From contig CAJNDS010002595.1 of NCBI GenBank assembly GCA_905221605.1, positions 174,001-238,000 of the forward strand: a stretch of 64,000 bases of DNA, read 5' to 3'. Each line of letters opens with the position of its first letter. The stretch's first letter is position 1. This stretch comes from Symbiodinium natans. Lineage: Eukaryota; Sar; Dinophyceae; Suessiales; Symbiodiniaceae. A program made the translations under genes and the position numbers. A model generated the notes under the pieces. The model worked only from the letters and a program-made list of their open reading frames with translations, did no database searches and was not told the origin of the DNA. Positions 1-9,513 of this stretch are shown here, piece by piece.

Positions 1-617
1 ATGAAATAGAATCGAATATGAAATCCAGGGTCCAGGAACCAATGCAAAACAAAACAAAACACAACGCAAAATTCGCATTCGGACGGCAGGAACGAAAGCT
101 AGTGCAGTTGCTCGCGAAGCCACTCAGACTAACAGCAGTGACCGAGCAGGCAAGTGTGAGACCTGCCATCTACGACCGAGTGCACGGCCGGTCTACTCCT
201 CGCCCATCACCCGCATCCCACCCCAGAGCAAGAAAGCCTAGACTATCCCCAAAGACTTTTTGGAATGATCCCCAGAGAATCCCCTGAGCATTACATGGCT
301 TCGAGTTTGGAAATGCATTTAGCTCACCCGTGCATGGCTTCGACGTTGCGCTTGCAAATGTAGAAACGTCCCCACTCCCCCGCTGTAGGCCCCTAATTAC
401 GGCACTAAAGCTTCAAGTTCGGCAGGAGAACTTCAGGCCTTAAGGCCCTAAAGGCTTGTGGCTTTAAGGGTCGTGGCTTCTGCCCAGCTAGACAGCTTCA
501 AGCCTTCTGCCTTCAAAGGCTTCACCCTACCGCCTCCATCCAGATGAGGCCCATGCTCAGGCTGTCCGGAGTGTCCTGGCACGCAATTGCCCAATTCAGC
601 CCAAAGCAACTTTAAAA
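1..617. other. Non-coding stretch, nothing recognised
   Basis: No reading frame here has protein-like composition and no RNA gene is apparent. Bases 430-480 carry several short AGGCCTTAAGGCC-like palindromic bits with no clear repeat unit. Confidence 0.4.
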
Positions 618-929
618 TTATGATCTTTCGCGATCTAAGTGCGGCACGCAAAAGAAAGTGCACTCGGACTCGGCAAAGTCCTTAAGCGACAGATCGATCA
701 CGACGAAGACTTGAAGGCCAAGAAGCTGAGCCCAACGCGAGGGAAGGCGGACACGATATGTTGCTGTGCTCCCCCTGCCAGACATGCGTATTCTAAAGGT
801 GTGTCTGGAGCCACTACCAGTAGGTGCCTGGGCACCCTCAAAGTGGATGAAGCTGTTGGCCGTTTCCATCCTGGATTGCAGGTCCCCCGGGTTTGCGGGC
901 ATCATGTTATGGCCATCAACACCTGCCAC
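618..929 (-). CDS. Possible exon of unknown gene
   Basis: An open minus-strand frame of about 100 residues has balanced composition (FRIRMSGRGSTATYRVRLPS, then LLGLQVFVVIDLSLKDF, then SECTFFCVPHLDRERS at a stop). The competing plus-strand frame looks random. No domain was recognised and no partner exons were found, so it may be the 3' exon of a gene whose other exons are unrecognised, or chance. Flanking DNA to 1.9 kb holds only simple repeats and a dispersed repeat. Confidence 0.25.
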   Translation of the reverse strand: MAGVDGHNMMPANPGDLQSRMETANSFIHFEGAQAPTGSGSRHTFRIRMSGRGSTATYRVRLPSRWAQLLGLQVFVVIDLSLKDFAESECTFFCVPHLDRERS

Positions 930-1126
930 AAAGGGCCGCGCTTCACGCGACGAACAGGAAGGAGGCTTAAAGCACGATTCGTCCTGAACAGGAAAAGCAA
1001 TGAAAAAGTTTGAACACTACAACAACACAAGTAACAAGCTCATGAACCCTATCTCTGTTTCGACTGAAATGTCCCGCCTCCACACGACGGCCTTTTCCGG
1101 TGACCGAGTGCTGCGAGCCAAACTGC

Positions 1127-1252
1127 ATGAAGCAAGTAGCCATCGTTTCGTGTCTTGTCGGCCGGCATTCTGCGGGGGGGGGATGGCAAGTGTTCCGGGA
1201 CCAAGATCTTTTGCAAGAGTAGGCCTGCAATTTTGAATTGTCAGTACCGGAT
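1127..1252 (-). repeat. Dispersed repeat, copy 1
   Basis: Read on minus, this segment aligns by eye over about 120 bases to plus-strand 28392-28512. Shared blocks include CTTGCAAA-GATCT, GGTCCCGGAACAC and CCCCGCAGAATG followed by GGCC-GCAAGACACGAA. It contains a 9-nt G run (C on minus) absent from the other copy. No coding content. Its class is unknown; a short non-autonomous element is an inference. Confidence 0.55.
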
Positions 1253-1396
1253 GGCACGCGCCATTAAGCCGCCTCTTTCTCTTTGATTTCTCTCGGGTCG
1301 AGTGTCTGACACCCAGAGAAATTCCTTGTATGTAATATTGCACTGGCGTTAGTTCATCCAGGGTCTATAATCACTGCGAATCGAGCTTGTTGGGGT

Positions 1397-1452
1397 GAAG
1401 AAGAAGAAGAAGAAGAATAAAAAGAAAAAGAAGAAGAAGAAGAGGAAGTGGG
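1397..1452 (+). repeat. GAA-rich polypurine microsatellite
   Basis: About 55 bases of imperfect GAA/AAG trinucleotides. It yields polylysine and polyphenylalanine frames that are artefacts. Simple repeat. Confidence 0.85.
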
Positions 1453-1884
1453 CGATGACCTCCAGCTTACGAAACGCCCCTACCTGCAGTAGACCCCCCA
1501 TGTATAACGAAACTCCCTCATCGCTCTCTTGTCCTTCCCGACCCTTGAAACGTAACTCCCACCCTGGCGCGCGCAATAGGGATGGTCCCTCCCAAAGGCT
1601 CGCCCGGTAGGCAATGCCTCTCCTTGACGGTCGTCGGGAGAAAGCTGAGGTGACCACAGCAGATCGGTGAGTCCATGTATCAGTGAGGTCGGAGCACCAG
1701 TTTTTTCAAAAGGTGGTGTGGGTCCATTGTGCAATGTTTGCAAGTGTGTGACTGTGGAATCTGGTGTGTGGTCCGAGGTGTACAAGGGCAACACCAATTC
1801 AAGAAAGGGTATGACCCCCATGGAGCCTTGTCCCCCAGCCCCTACACGTCACGCATCTCCCCAACCGGAAACCTCCCTGAACCC

Positions 1885-1907
1885 GCCCCCCCCCCCCCCC
1901 CCCCCCC
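1885..1907 (+). repeat. C homopolymer run
   Basis: A run of about 22 C just outside the 3' end of the first retroelement copy. Similar C/G runs recur at 6831-6841, 7665-7696 and 7719-7730 within the retroelement region. Confidence 0.85.
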
Positions 1908-1969
1908 GCCCGCGTCGGCCATCCCCACAGGATCAACTTCAGGTGCCTCAGCTTCCTCGTGTATTCCCT

Positions 1970-3545
1970 CTTTTTTTTTTTCCTCGCACACTTTTTGCGC
2001 CTGCGGGTGCGGGTCTCAGTCGGGGGGCTGGGCAGGGCGGCCTACTGTGGGCGAGCCGGCAGGCGGCTGGCCTGGGTGGGGAGGTCCCAGCGGCCGTCAG
2101 CCAAGAGCTCATGCAGCGGCGGCGCTGCCTGCTCCCCGTGCAGCTCGGCCCAGGCGGCCCGCTGACGGGCGAGCAGGCGCAGCAACGTCGCAGCCTCTGC
2201 GCCAAAGCGGCCGCCATGAGCTCAGGGTAGGTGTCGCGTCGCTTGCGTCTGGCGGCATTGTCAACGGCCCAGCCGGGCTGCGTGTCGGCGCGCGGGCGCG
2301 GGTCGCCGGAGCGGGTGACCGGCGAGACTATGGTGGCGTCGAGGGCGAGTTGGGCCCATGCCACAGTGGGAGGCCGTTGGCGACGACCTCGATGCGCCGC
2401 CCGCCCGTGACGGGACCTGGACATTCATGTCAGCGACCCGGACATTGCGGGCGACACGGGCTCCGGCCTCACGGCACACCCTCGCGACGGCCCATTCGAG
2501 CGGCAGCGCACGCGTCGCGAGCACCCCAGAAGCAGCGCACGCGCTGCAGTGGTCTCCCAGAACGTCCAGGCGCGTCCTGCTCGACGACGCCGTCGTGGGT
2601 GGGCGCGACCGTGAGGGCTCGTGCGGAGTGAGGCCCGGACTGCGAGAGCAGCAGAGCGCGAGACGCAGGTGTCAGGTGAGCAAGATGCGACTCGCACGCG
2701 CGCTCATCACAGGTCCGGGCGGCACAACGCTGCCATCTGCTGCAGCTGCAGCGCACGGCAGGGGGACGTCACCCTGCAGGGCATGCAGCAGGCGGCCGGC
2801 GACCGTGGGGGCCCGCGCGTGGATGACTGGCAAGGTGTCGCACCAGGAGGCCCAGTGCGCCGCGTGTCGGTCGGCCTCAGCGCTCCGCAAGCCGAGGCCG
2901 CCAAACCGCAGCGCCAGCTGCGCCGCACGAAGGCTCTGCGGAGGCAGGGGCTCGTCATGGCAATCCAAAAGCGCGGAGAGGCACCGCGCGATGGCAGCAT
3001 CGTGGTCAGCCGCAAAGGCCTGAGTGAGATGCGGTGGCAGGACGCGGAGGAGGTAATTGGCGCGGGGCGATGCGCAGAAGTGCAGGAGCAGCACGCGGCC
3101 TGCAGGTCGGCGACAGACGGAATGCCCCGGAGCAGGCGGTCCTGGGACTCGCGCTTGGCTTGGAGTTGGCGACCCCAGCGGGGCGCCGAGGACGGTGAGG
3201 CCCTGGTGGTCCGCCGGCAGGGCCAGTCGCCAACCCAAACGCCGTCGTCTGGGGACCGGCAAATGGCGAGCTGCGGGGGCTCTTCGCCAGCGGCGTTCCA
3301 GAAGCGTGTTTTGCCCGCGTTGAGCTGCACTCGTGCGTGGGCCCACATGGCCTCGCTGCACGCCCAAAAATGCAAAAATCGCCTCGCCATCCCGCAGAAG
3401 GCCCTGAACCCGGTGCAGCGCAAGCTGGATTGCCAAGGAGAACAAGGCGGGCATGAGGGTCGCCTTGTTCCCCGCCCTCCGCCTGCCTCACCTCGTGAGC
3501 CGTGCCTGAGCCGTCGTACCACGTATAGCTGCTGGGAGCTCCGCG
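1970..3545 (-). pseudogene. Retroelement copy D: 5'-truncated non-LTR RT relic
   Basis: This is the minus-strand remnant of a non-LTR retrotransposon protein. From the right it enters the reverse transcriptase at motif B (EQGDP near 3490), continues through the thumb (HFCASPRANYLLRVLPPHLT, matched by YCASPRANHALRTVPPELI in copy C) and reaches the C-terminal region (RRKRRDTYPEL near 2250, matched by RRKRATYPEL in copy C). The frame breaks at least twice and motif A and everything upstream is missing. The left edge is a T run at 1970-1981, a poly-A tail when read on minus, followed by a CTCG-AC / CTTTT / GCCTGC block also found at the 3' end of copy C. 5' truncation plus a poly-A tail is the usual signature of target-primed reverse transcription. 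Confidence 0.8.
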
Positions 3546-3549
3546 CTCC

Positions 3550-6500
3550 TTTTTTTTTTCTCGGACTTTTATGCCTGCTGATCCGTTTGGTCGGCTCCAA
3601 AACTACCCGGGCAAGCTACGCCACGCCCGCAGCGGCAGCCGGCGGGCTTCAGCGCAGCGGCAGGCGACTCGGTCCGTCCGGGTCACCAAGAGCCAGGACG
3701 GCAGCCAGGGTCGGCAGGCTGTCTTGCGCCGGCCCCACTACCGCCCTTGCCCTCCCCAGCGCCGTTGAGCCGACCGCCTGCTGGCATGCAACGGACAGGG
3801 CGCTCCACCACCTGCGTGCCCAGGCGAGGCCGGCAACCGCGCGCAGAGGTGCCGAGGCGCGGCAGGCCCGCAAGCGGACCAGGCGTCGCACCACTGACGC
3901 TGCCTCGGCGTTCCAGCGCCCCCCGACCTCACAACCAAGCACGCAGAGCTGTTGCGCCCCCCCCTGTGCGAGCTCGGGGTAGGTGGCTCGCTTACGCCGC
4001 TCGGCCGTGCGCAGCACGGCCCCGTCACGGTCTGCGGCTCCGCAGTGGGGCGTGCCATCCCTCGCCAGCGGCGAGACGAGTGTGGCGTCGCAGCATAGCG
4101 CCCCTCCCAACGGGGTCGCCCCGTAGATGACGAGGTCCAAGCGGCGACGGTCCCCCGGAGGTACTCCAGGCGCGGTGGTATGGGCCAGCCATTGCTGCGG
4201 CACCACTTGGCCCTCTGGCCCGACAGCCTCGCGCGCGACGCGCACCCAGGCGCGCTCGACGACTTTGGCACGGCGCGCAAGCAGGCCCGTCCGGGGGCAA
4301 GCCAAGGCATGGTCGCCGTGCTCATCGACAAGGCGGCCACACCCCGGGGTGGACTGTCCGCCATCCCCACCGCAACGCCCTGCGGCCAGCGGAAGCGGCA
4401 GGCGGAGGCGTCGCCTCAGTGCGATCTGCATCATCTCCGGGGGGAGCGTCGTGTGGGGGTCACTTGGGATGGCCGTAAGCCATGCGCCGGCGTGGGGCCC
4501 AGCCTGTGAACGCACAAGAGCGCGATGAGCGGGCGACAAGGAAGGCAGCAACACGCGGTCGCGGAAGAAACGGTTCCGAGTACGCGACGCGTGAAACTGC
4601 CATCCATGCACCCGCCCGCCAGGCTCAGTGGCGTCGGGCTCGGGTCCCGGCGGTCTCGCCCCCCTAGCAACCCGCGACCAGGTCGGCACATCGACCCAGC
4701 CTTCGTTGAGGAGTAGCTGCCGACCAGCCTCGGCGGCTCGCAGGCACGCTGGGCCAGTGCCATCTTGGAGAGCTGCGACCGCCCATGCGGCAAACCTGGG
4801 GCAGCGGGCCTCGAAGACGGCGAGCGAGTCAGCCCACGCAGCCCAGTAAGCTGCGGGGGCTGCGCGTGTTGCCTGAGTGAGACCCAGACCTCCTAAGCTT
4901 GCGGGCAGCAGCGCGATGGCGCGTGCCGGGCACTCCGCGTCCTCGGCCGGCTCACCAACACAAGCTTGCAACGTGCCCCACACAGCCGCATCGTGCGCCG
5001 CAGCGTACGGCTTGATCAACTCGGGCGGCACAGTTCGCAGGGCGTGGTTGGCGCGCGGCGAGGCGCAGTACGCCAGGAGCAACCACGCGCACTGCAGGTC
5101 GGGCAAAGGGGGGAGCTGCCGCAGGAGCTCGTCTTCCTTCGCCACGCGATCCCGCCCCCACGCCTCTATGAATTGGGGTGTCCCCACGGGGCAGCCCAAT
5201 GCGACTATGCCGCGTTCGAGCAGCGGCTTGTCCCCGCGCCACACATCGTCGCCGAGGTCGCGAACCCCCGGCGGCGCTGGTCCCCCGGAGAAGTTGAACA
5301 CGCGAGTCTTGCCCAGGTTGGCCGCGATCCCGGTGTGGGCCTCAACAGACGCCGTTGCCGTATCGAAGGCTGCACGGGACCGTGTTGGGCACGGGAGCAC
5401 GAGGTAGAGGTCATCCAAAAACGCGAGGAGTTCCTCACCATCCTGAAGCCTCTCAGCCGCGTGCTGCAGCCCCGCATGCTGTCCCAAGGCGAAGAGCGCG
5501 GGGGCCAATGGGTCCCCTTGCTCGCATCCCTCGCCCTGGAAGATGCTATGGCGCTCGCCACTTTCGTCCCACCAAAGGTACTCCGAGGCCTGGCCGTAAA
5601 AAAACCGGGCGAAGGGGACGAGGGCGGGCGCCACTTCATGGAGCTTGTGTAAACAAGCAGCGCGGGGAATGCAGTCGTACGCGCTGCGACCGTCTAGCGA
5701 GACGACGGTGGTCTGAGGGTCGCATTCGAGAGCGGCCCGCAGCTTCGCTGTAAGAGCGTCCATGCCCGCGCGAGTGCTTAAGGCATATTGGAATGGTCGG
5801 GTCGCCTCAGAATGTGGCAGCGTGGGAGGCGGCCAACGTGCGGGAAACAAGCCGCCGGAACGTGTCGCCAGTGGCGATGCCACGGACCCCGCCTCCAGGC
5901 TTCTGGATGGCAGTCATACGCGCAAGCGCAACGCCGGCAGCGACTTCCTGGGGAACGTCAGCACGGGCGAGGAGGGTGGCAGCCTCGGCCAGCAGTTCCA
6001 GAGCATCGGCCTGATCTAGCAGGATTTTGTAGTGTTCGGCCCGCGCTCCCGACAAGCCCGGCGCGCTGCCGCGCTTGCAAGCACGCAAGCTGCGCGCGAT
6101 GGCGGCGGCCGAGATGTGTACCTGGGCAGGAGGCCGGAACTGGAGAAGCTCATCAGGGATATCCTGCCTGGGCCGAGCCGGTCTCTTCGTGACGTCCGTC
6201 AGCGCCGCGAGGGTAGCCGCATTTCCGGGTGCGAGGGGCGCAGACGTGAGGTCGTGGCGGGCGCGCGAAAGCTCGCCTTTGCGGACTTTGGCGCATGCGA
6301 CCTCGCGTCGGTGGGCCGCCGCAGCCTCTGCATCGGCAATGTTGCTCGCTCCGCGGGCGGGCCGATGCTGAGCGCGCGCACGTTCCAACAGGGCGGGCCA
6401 TTCGGCACGCTCGTACGCACCAACGCGGGCCAATAGCTCGCGCCTGCCTGCAGCACCGGTCTCTGCCGTCCGCGCGAGGAGCATGCGAGGCGTAAGGAGG

Positions 6501-6830
6501 AAAAGTTTCCAAGCTCGCGCGCGTACAGCCTCCTCTGCCGGCCCCGCATAAGCCGCCCGCAGCGCGGTCAGGGCGAACTCCAAGGCGCGACGCAACCCGC
6601 CGCGCAAGAAGACCGGGACGTCTTGTAGGGTCGGCACGGGGCCACGAAGTTCTGCGAGAAGATCCACGGCATCAAGCGCTTCAAGGGTTGGCGAGGCGGG
6701 CCTGCGCGCAGGCTGGGCGAGGCAGGCAGCGGTTGGAGCAGCGGACGCAGCGTCGCTCGAGTCGCCATCCCCCCGCCTCGCAGACGACTCCACCGGGGTC
6801 CGATTGCGTCGACATCCCCCATGTCCGCGA
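3550..6830 (-). pseudogene. Retroelement copy C: near-complete RT and endonuclease-like region, frameshifted
   Basis: This is the best-preserved copy. One frame (6889-5807) holds an N-terminal helical region and the RT start (RGSAPGLSGARAEHYKILL; MTAIQKPGGGVRGIATGDT). A second frame (from about 5810 to 3649, shifted by one base) carries the rest. In the 744-residue second frame: motif A VVSLDGRSAYD (Asp about residue 64), motif B QGEGCEQGDP (about 116-125), motif C FLDD (about 155-158, with Leu in place of the common Ala of FADD), then GIAANLGKT. Further on come a Cys/His cluster (CGRLVDEHGDHALACP) and RRRLDLVIYG, as in retroelement proteins with a restriction-like endonuclease. It ends in a 10-nt T run at 3550-3559 (poly-A on minus). 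The single frameshift makes it inactive as written. Confidence 0.85.
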
Positions 6831-7013
6831 GGGGGGGGGGGTTGAAAAGTGCAATCCGCATTTTCGGACGTCGTTTCAGCATGCCTCAAAGGAAAAATGC
6901 AATTGAGAACTTCCCAACGTCAGAGGGTGAAAATGGGTGAAAGTGCTACAGCCAGCATGTCGGCACGGCCCAGCCTTGCTTCCAAGATGAAATATTCTCT
7001 TGTTTCCTCGCGC

Positions 7014-7034
7014 GGTTCAATTCGCAATTGAACC
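7014..7034. repeat. Hairpin GGTTCAATT-CGC-AATTGAACC
   Basis: A perfect 9-bp inverted repeat with a 3-nt loop. The same core (GGTTCAATTCGCAA) recurs in the larger hairpin at 7091-7134, and TTCTCTTGTTT precedes both copies. Confidence 0.8.
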
Positions 7035-7090
7035 TTGCGCACGCCCCATCATTTCCAACATGAGTTCTTCTCTTGTTTATGCATGTTTCT

Positions 7091-7134
7091 GCACAGGGTT
7101 CAATTCGCAACCAGTTGCGGATTGAACCTTGTGC
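7091..7134. repeat. Long imperfect hairpin with the same core
   Basis: Arms of about 21 bp (GCACAGGGTTCAATTCGCAA against TTGCGGATTGAACCTTGTGC) around a 2-4 nt loop, with two mismatches. It could be mistaken for a tRNA T-arm because of GGTTCAATTC, but no tRNA body surrounds it. Confidence 0.8.
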
Positions 7135-7245
7135 AAATTCGTTTAAGGCAGTTATGTGACAGCTTTCAAGTTCCTGACCAGCAAAAGCCCAGTGGATGCT
7201 TCAGTGACATTTGATCTCCATTTTTGAGGCCAACAAGTTTTGGCG

Positions 7246-7566
7246 AAAGTCCGGCGGACTTAAGCCAAAAGACGTGCCGCACGTATGTTTGCCAGCCAGT
7301 TTGATGGTGATATGTCTAGCAAATTGATGCCCCCCATGGACGTGCACCACCTCCGGAGGCTTAAGTCCGCCGGACTTAAGCCCAAACCAGAACGCCAACA
7401 TAAAGACACAATTTCCGTGGGGGTGTAAGTCCAGTGGACTTAAGCCCCAGAAACTTTCCCAAATACATGCAAGCAGCGCAATCATTATTTGCAGTGGGGG
7501 CTTAAGTCCAGCGGACTTAAGCCAAAAAAAGGCAAAACTAGTTCAGAGACAAAGTCCAGTGGACTC
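7246..7566. repeat. Array of five AAGTCC/GGACTT palindromes
   Basis: Five short palindromes share the core AAGTCCr-n-yGGACTT: 7247-7261 (centre CCGGCGG), 7358-7382 (12-bp arms GGCTTAAGTCCG, 1-nt loop), 7426-7442 (CCAGTGG), 7499-7523 (11-bp arms, loop AGC) and 7553-7565 (CCAGTGG). Spacers of about 30-95 bp are unrelated. The base pair next to the centre is G-C in copies 1 and 2 and A-T in copies 3 and 5, so pairing is kept when the sequence changes. Confidence 0.85.
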
Positions 7567-7663
7567 CTTGAAGAGTGATCCTGCAACCATGACACATTTG
7601 ACCTACATGGCAGGCTTTGCAGCACAGAGCCAGGCACGTCGCCCCATGTGCATTGCATTTAAC

Positions 7664-7664
<1 letters not shown>

Positions 7665-7696
<32 letters not shown>
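7665..7696 (+). repeat. C32 homopolymer run
   Basis: An uninterrupted run of 32 C, followed after 22 bases by a second C run (7719-7730). It produces polyproline/polyglycine frames that are artefacts. Confidence 0.9.
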
Positions 7697-7764
7697 ATTT
7701 GCAATTTGCATTTATCGACCCCCCCCCCCCAAACAAGGGGAAGCAGGATGGGGGATGCGTCGAC

Positions 7765-9497
7765 CACGGCGCGGTCGCCCGGTGCGTGTGGGAGATGCTG
7801 CTGCGTGTGCGGGAGGTGGCTCGCAAGCACGCAAGGCATCGGCAAGCATTGCCGCCTCCGCAGCCACCGCAGGCCCCCCGTATGCTTCGAGCAAGGCCGC
7901 CTGGGCCACGGCGGGCGCATAGCCGTGGGCGTCGCAAGCGCAAGCGAAAGCCGTCGGGAGAGACACGAGCCGGTCAGCATGCGCGTCGAGGTGGCGGCAC
8001 AGAGCCTCAGCTTCGACCACTGCCGCCTCGGCGTCGTCGTCCAGCACTGCCACCGCTCTGCACAGCGCGACAAGCTGGGCCGCAGGCACAGGCTCAGCTC
8101 GGGCAAGTGTATGCACCAGTGCTTGCCACCGCACGCCGCAGACGGGATGGGCCACCCACTGGCCGGAGGCCGCAGGGGCGAGTGTGGCCGAGGCCGCGTG
8201 GAGCAATGGCACGTAAAGCCACGAGTTGCGGGCAGGGAGATCCCTTGTGCAGGGCGGGCCGCAGCCGCTCCACTCGCCGAGCACAAGGCCCGCCATCTGC
8301 TCTGGCGGCGCTGCCACTTCAGTCGGCGTGAAGCCCGGCGTCGCCTCCCCCGGCAACGTCGGGGCCACCTCACCGGCGTGTGCGAAAGGCTCACCGTCCC
8401 GGGGCGAAGCGAAAGGCGTGTTGGCGCTGAGCGTGTCGGAAAGTGTTTCGGCCTCGCTGGCAGCGCGCCCGTCTGGCGGAAGAAGCCGCATCTGACCCAA
8501 CGCGTGCAAGGCTCGCTCGCGGCGGGCTGCAACATCGCTCGCTAGCCTCTCCAACACGCCGGCCCAAATGCGGATGGGGCGTGTGGTCGACGCAACGGGC
8601 TGTGTCTGCGCGGAACGCGCGCCTTCCGCCGTGTGTCCGATGCGCGAGGTGCCCGCAGCCCCCGCAACAGGAAGAGCCCCCTGCAGCGAGCAGGGCCATC
8701 GGCGGCACTGCCTGCGAGCAAGTGGCGGTAATTACGCGCCGCCCTGCCCCCCCCCTCCTGGGCGCCCTGGCAAGGCACGGGGACGGCGACGAGTCCGGAG
8801 GTCTGCTCGTGGCAGGCCTGGCGGTGTTTCCGAAATGGGAGGAGGGGCCCGCGACTGTGAGAGGGCGTTGCCTGGTGCGCCGTCCAGTACTGCGGTCGCC
8901 TCGCGGAGTAGCCGGCGCAACAGATCTTCCGGGGAAGTGCCCGCTTGCGTCGCCAGGTCCAGTAATTCGCCAGGCTCCCCAGCGGCGCAAGCCAGGACGT
9001 GCTTCGCCGCTGTGTGCCACAGTTGCTGCGCAGAGGTCTGCACGCGGGGCGGCCGCAACCGGGTGGACTGCAGGCAAAGGCCGACGGCAACCCCCACCCC
9101 CCCCCCGCCAGCGCCCCCAAGCAAAACCACCCCCAGGACAAGCACCAGGGGCCCCAACCTGGGGGGTAGTACGTCGGGGAGGCGCCCGCACAAACCAAGG
9201 CAGCATGTGCCATGGCTTCGCGGCATGTGGGAGGCAACTGGGCCAAAGATGGCGCGGCTCGCAAGGCCTCGCGAGTCGCCCACTGCCCCCAACTCCACAA
9301 CAGAGCGAACCCTGGGGCCATGTGGCCGCGCGGTGACGCCTTGGCTACTCTACTGCGACCCTCCAGCTGCGCGCCTCGCGCCCAGGAGCAGTCACGGCCC
9401 TCTAGCTGCACCGCAATGCCCAAGAGCGGCCGACAAATCGTATTCTCAATGGCCTAGCAATCATGCAGAAGGCTTGAGCCCTTGAGCCAGAAACTTT
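7765..9497 (-). pseudogene. Spliced-leader-tagged retroposed sequence, 5' half of a retroelement or processed gene
   Basis: Downstream (on minus) of the relict spliced leader lies GC-rich sequence with two protein-like frames. One is 9298-8732, with a hydrophobic stretch LGPLVLVLGVVLLGG and then an amphipathic part LLDLATQAGTSPEDLLRRLL. The other is 8557-7712, from MLERLASDVAARRERALHAL to an Ala-rich region with AAQLVALCRAVAVLDDDAEA. A Cys/His-rich frame lies between them. The frames are not continuous, so it is broken. The position directly upstream of copy C suggests it could be the 5' half of the same element, split by the hairpin segment. No domain was recognised, so a retroposed host mRNA is the alternative. 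Confidence 0.4.
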
Positions 9498-9513
9498 CTT
9501 GAGCCAAAATGGC
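9473..9513 (-). other. Relict dinoflagellate spliced leader, partial tandem
   Basis: Bases 9498-9513 on plus are CTTGAGCCAAAATGGC, the exact complement of the last 16 nt of the dinoflagellate spliced leader (GCCATTTTGGCTCAAG). Two further truncated copies follow on minus: TGGCTCAAG (9481-9489) and GGCTCAAG (9473-9480). Loss of the first nucleotides and stacking of partial copies are known for genes that were trans-spliced, reverse transcribed and reinserted. It marks the 5' end of retroposed sequence running leftwards. Confidence 0.75.

Larger units (their letters stand above)
6806..7764. mobile_element. Hairpin-rich segment with TIR-like ends, possible DNA transposon/MITE
   Basis: The ends are imperfect inverted copies. 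Left 6808-6826 (GTCGAC-ATCCCCCAT-GTCC) matches the complement of 7746-7764 (GTCGACGCATCCCCCATCC). Each is followed inward by a G run (6831-6841; complement of 7719-7730 and 7665-7696) and by GTTGAAAAGTGCAAT-type sequence (left 6841-6855; complement of about 7650-7664). The interior has no protein-like frame but holds seven hairpins of two families. It sits between retroelement segments all read on minus, so it may have inserted into one. No target duplication is obvious, so calling it a mobile element is inference. Confidence 0.45.

Noticed and set aside
2621-3982. 453-codon plus-strand frame
   Set aside because: It is antisense to RT copies D and C, which carry real domain motifs on minus; GC-rich coding DNA leaves long open antisense frames.
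7014-7034. tRNA T-arm (GGTTCAATTC)
   Set aside because: The motif is part of a perfect palindrome and no acceptor, D-arm or anticodon arm can be folded around it.
7246-7566. CRISPR-like array (repeats with unique spacers)
   Set aside because: Repeats are short palindromes of unequal length with irregular spacers, in eukaryotic DNA with no cas genes.
7559-8545. 328-codon plus-strand frame with a polyproline run
   Set aside because: It runs through the C32 tract and lies antisense to the protein-like minus frames of the leader-tagged sequence.
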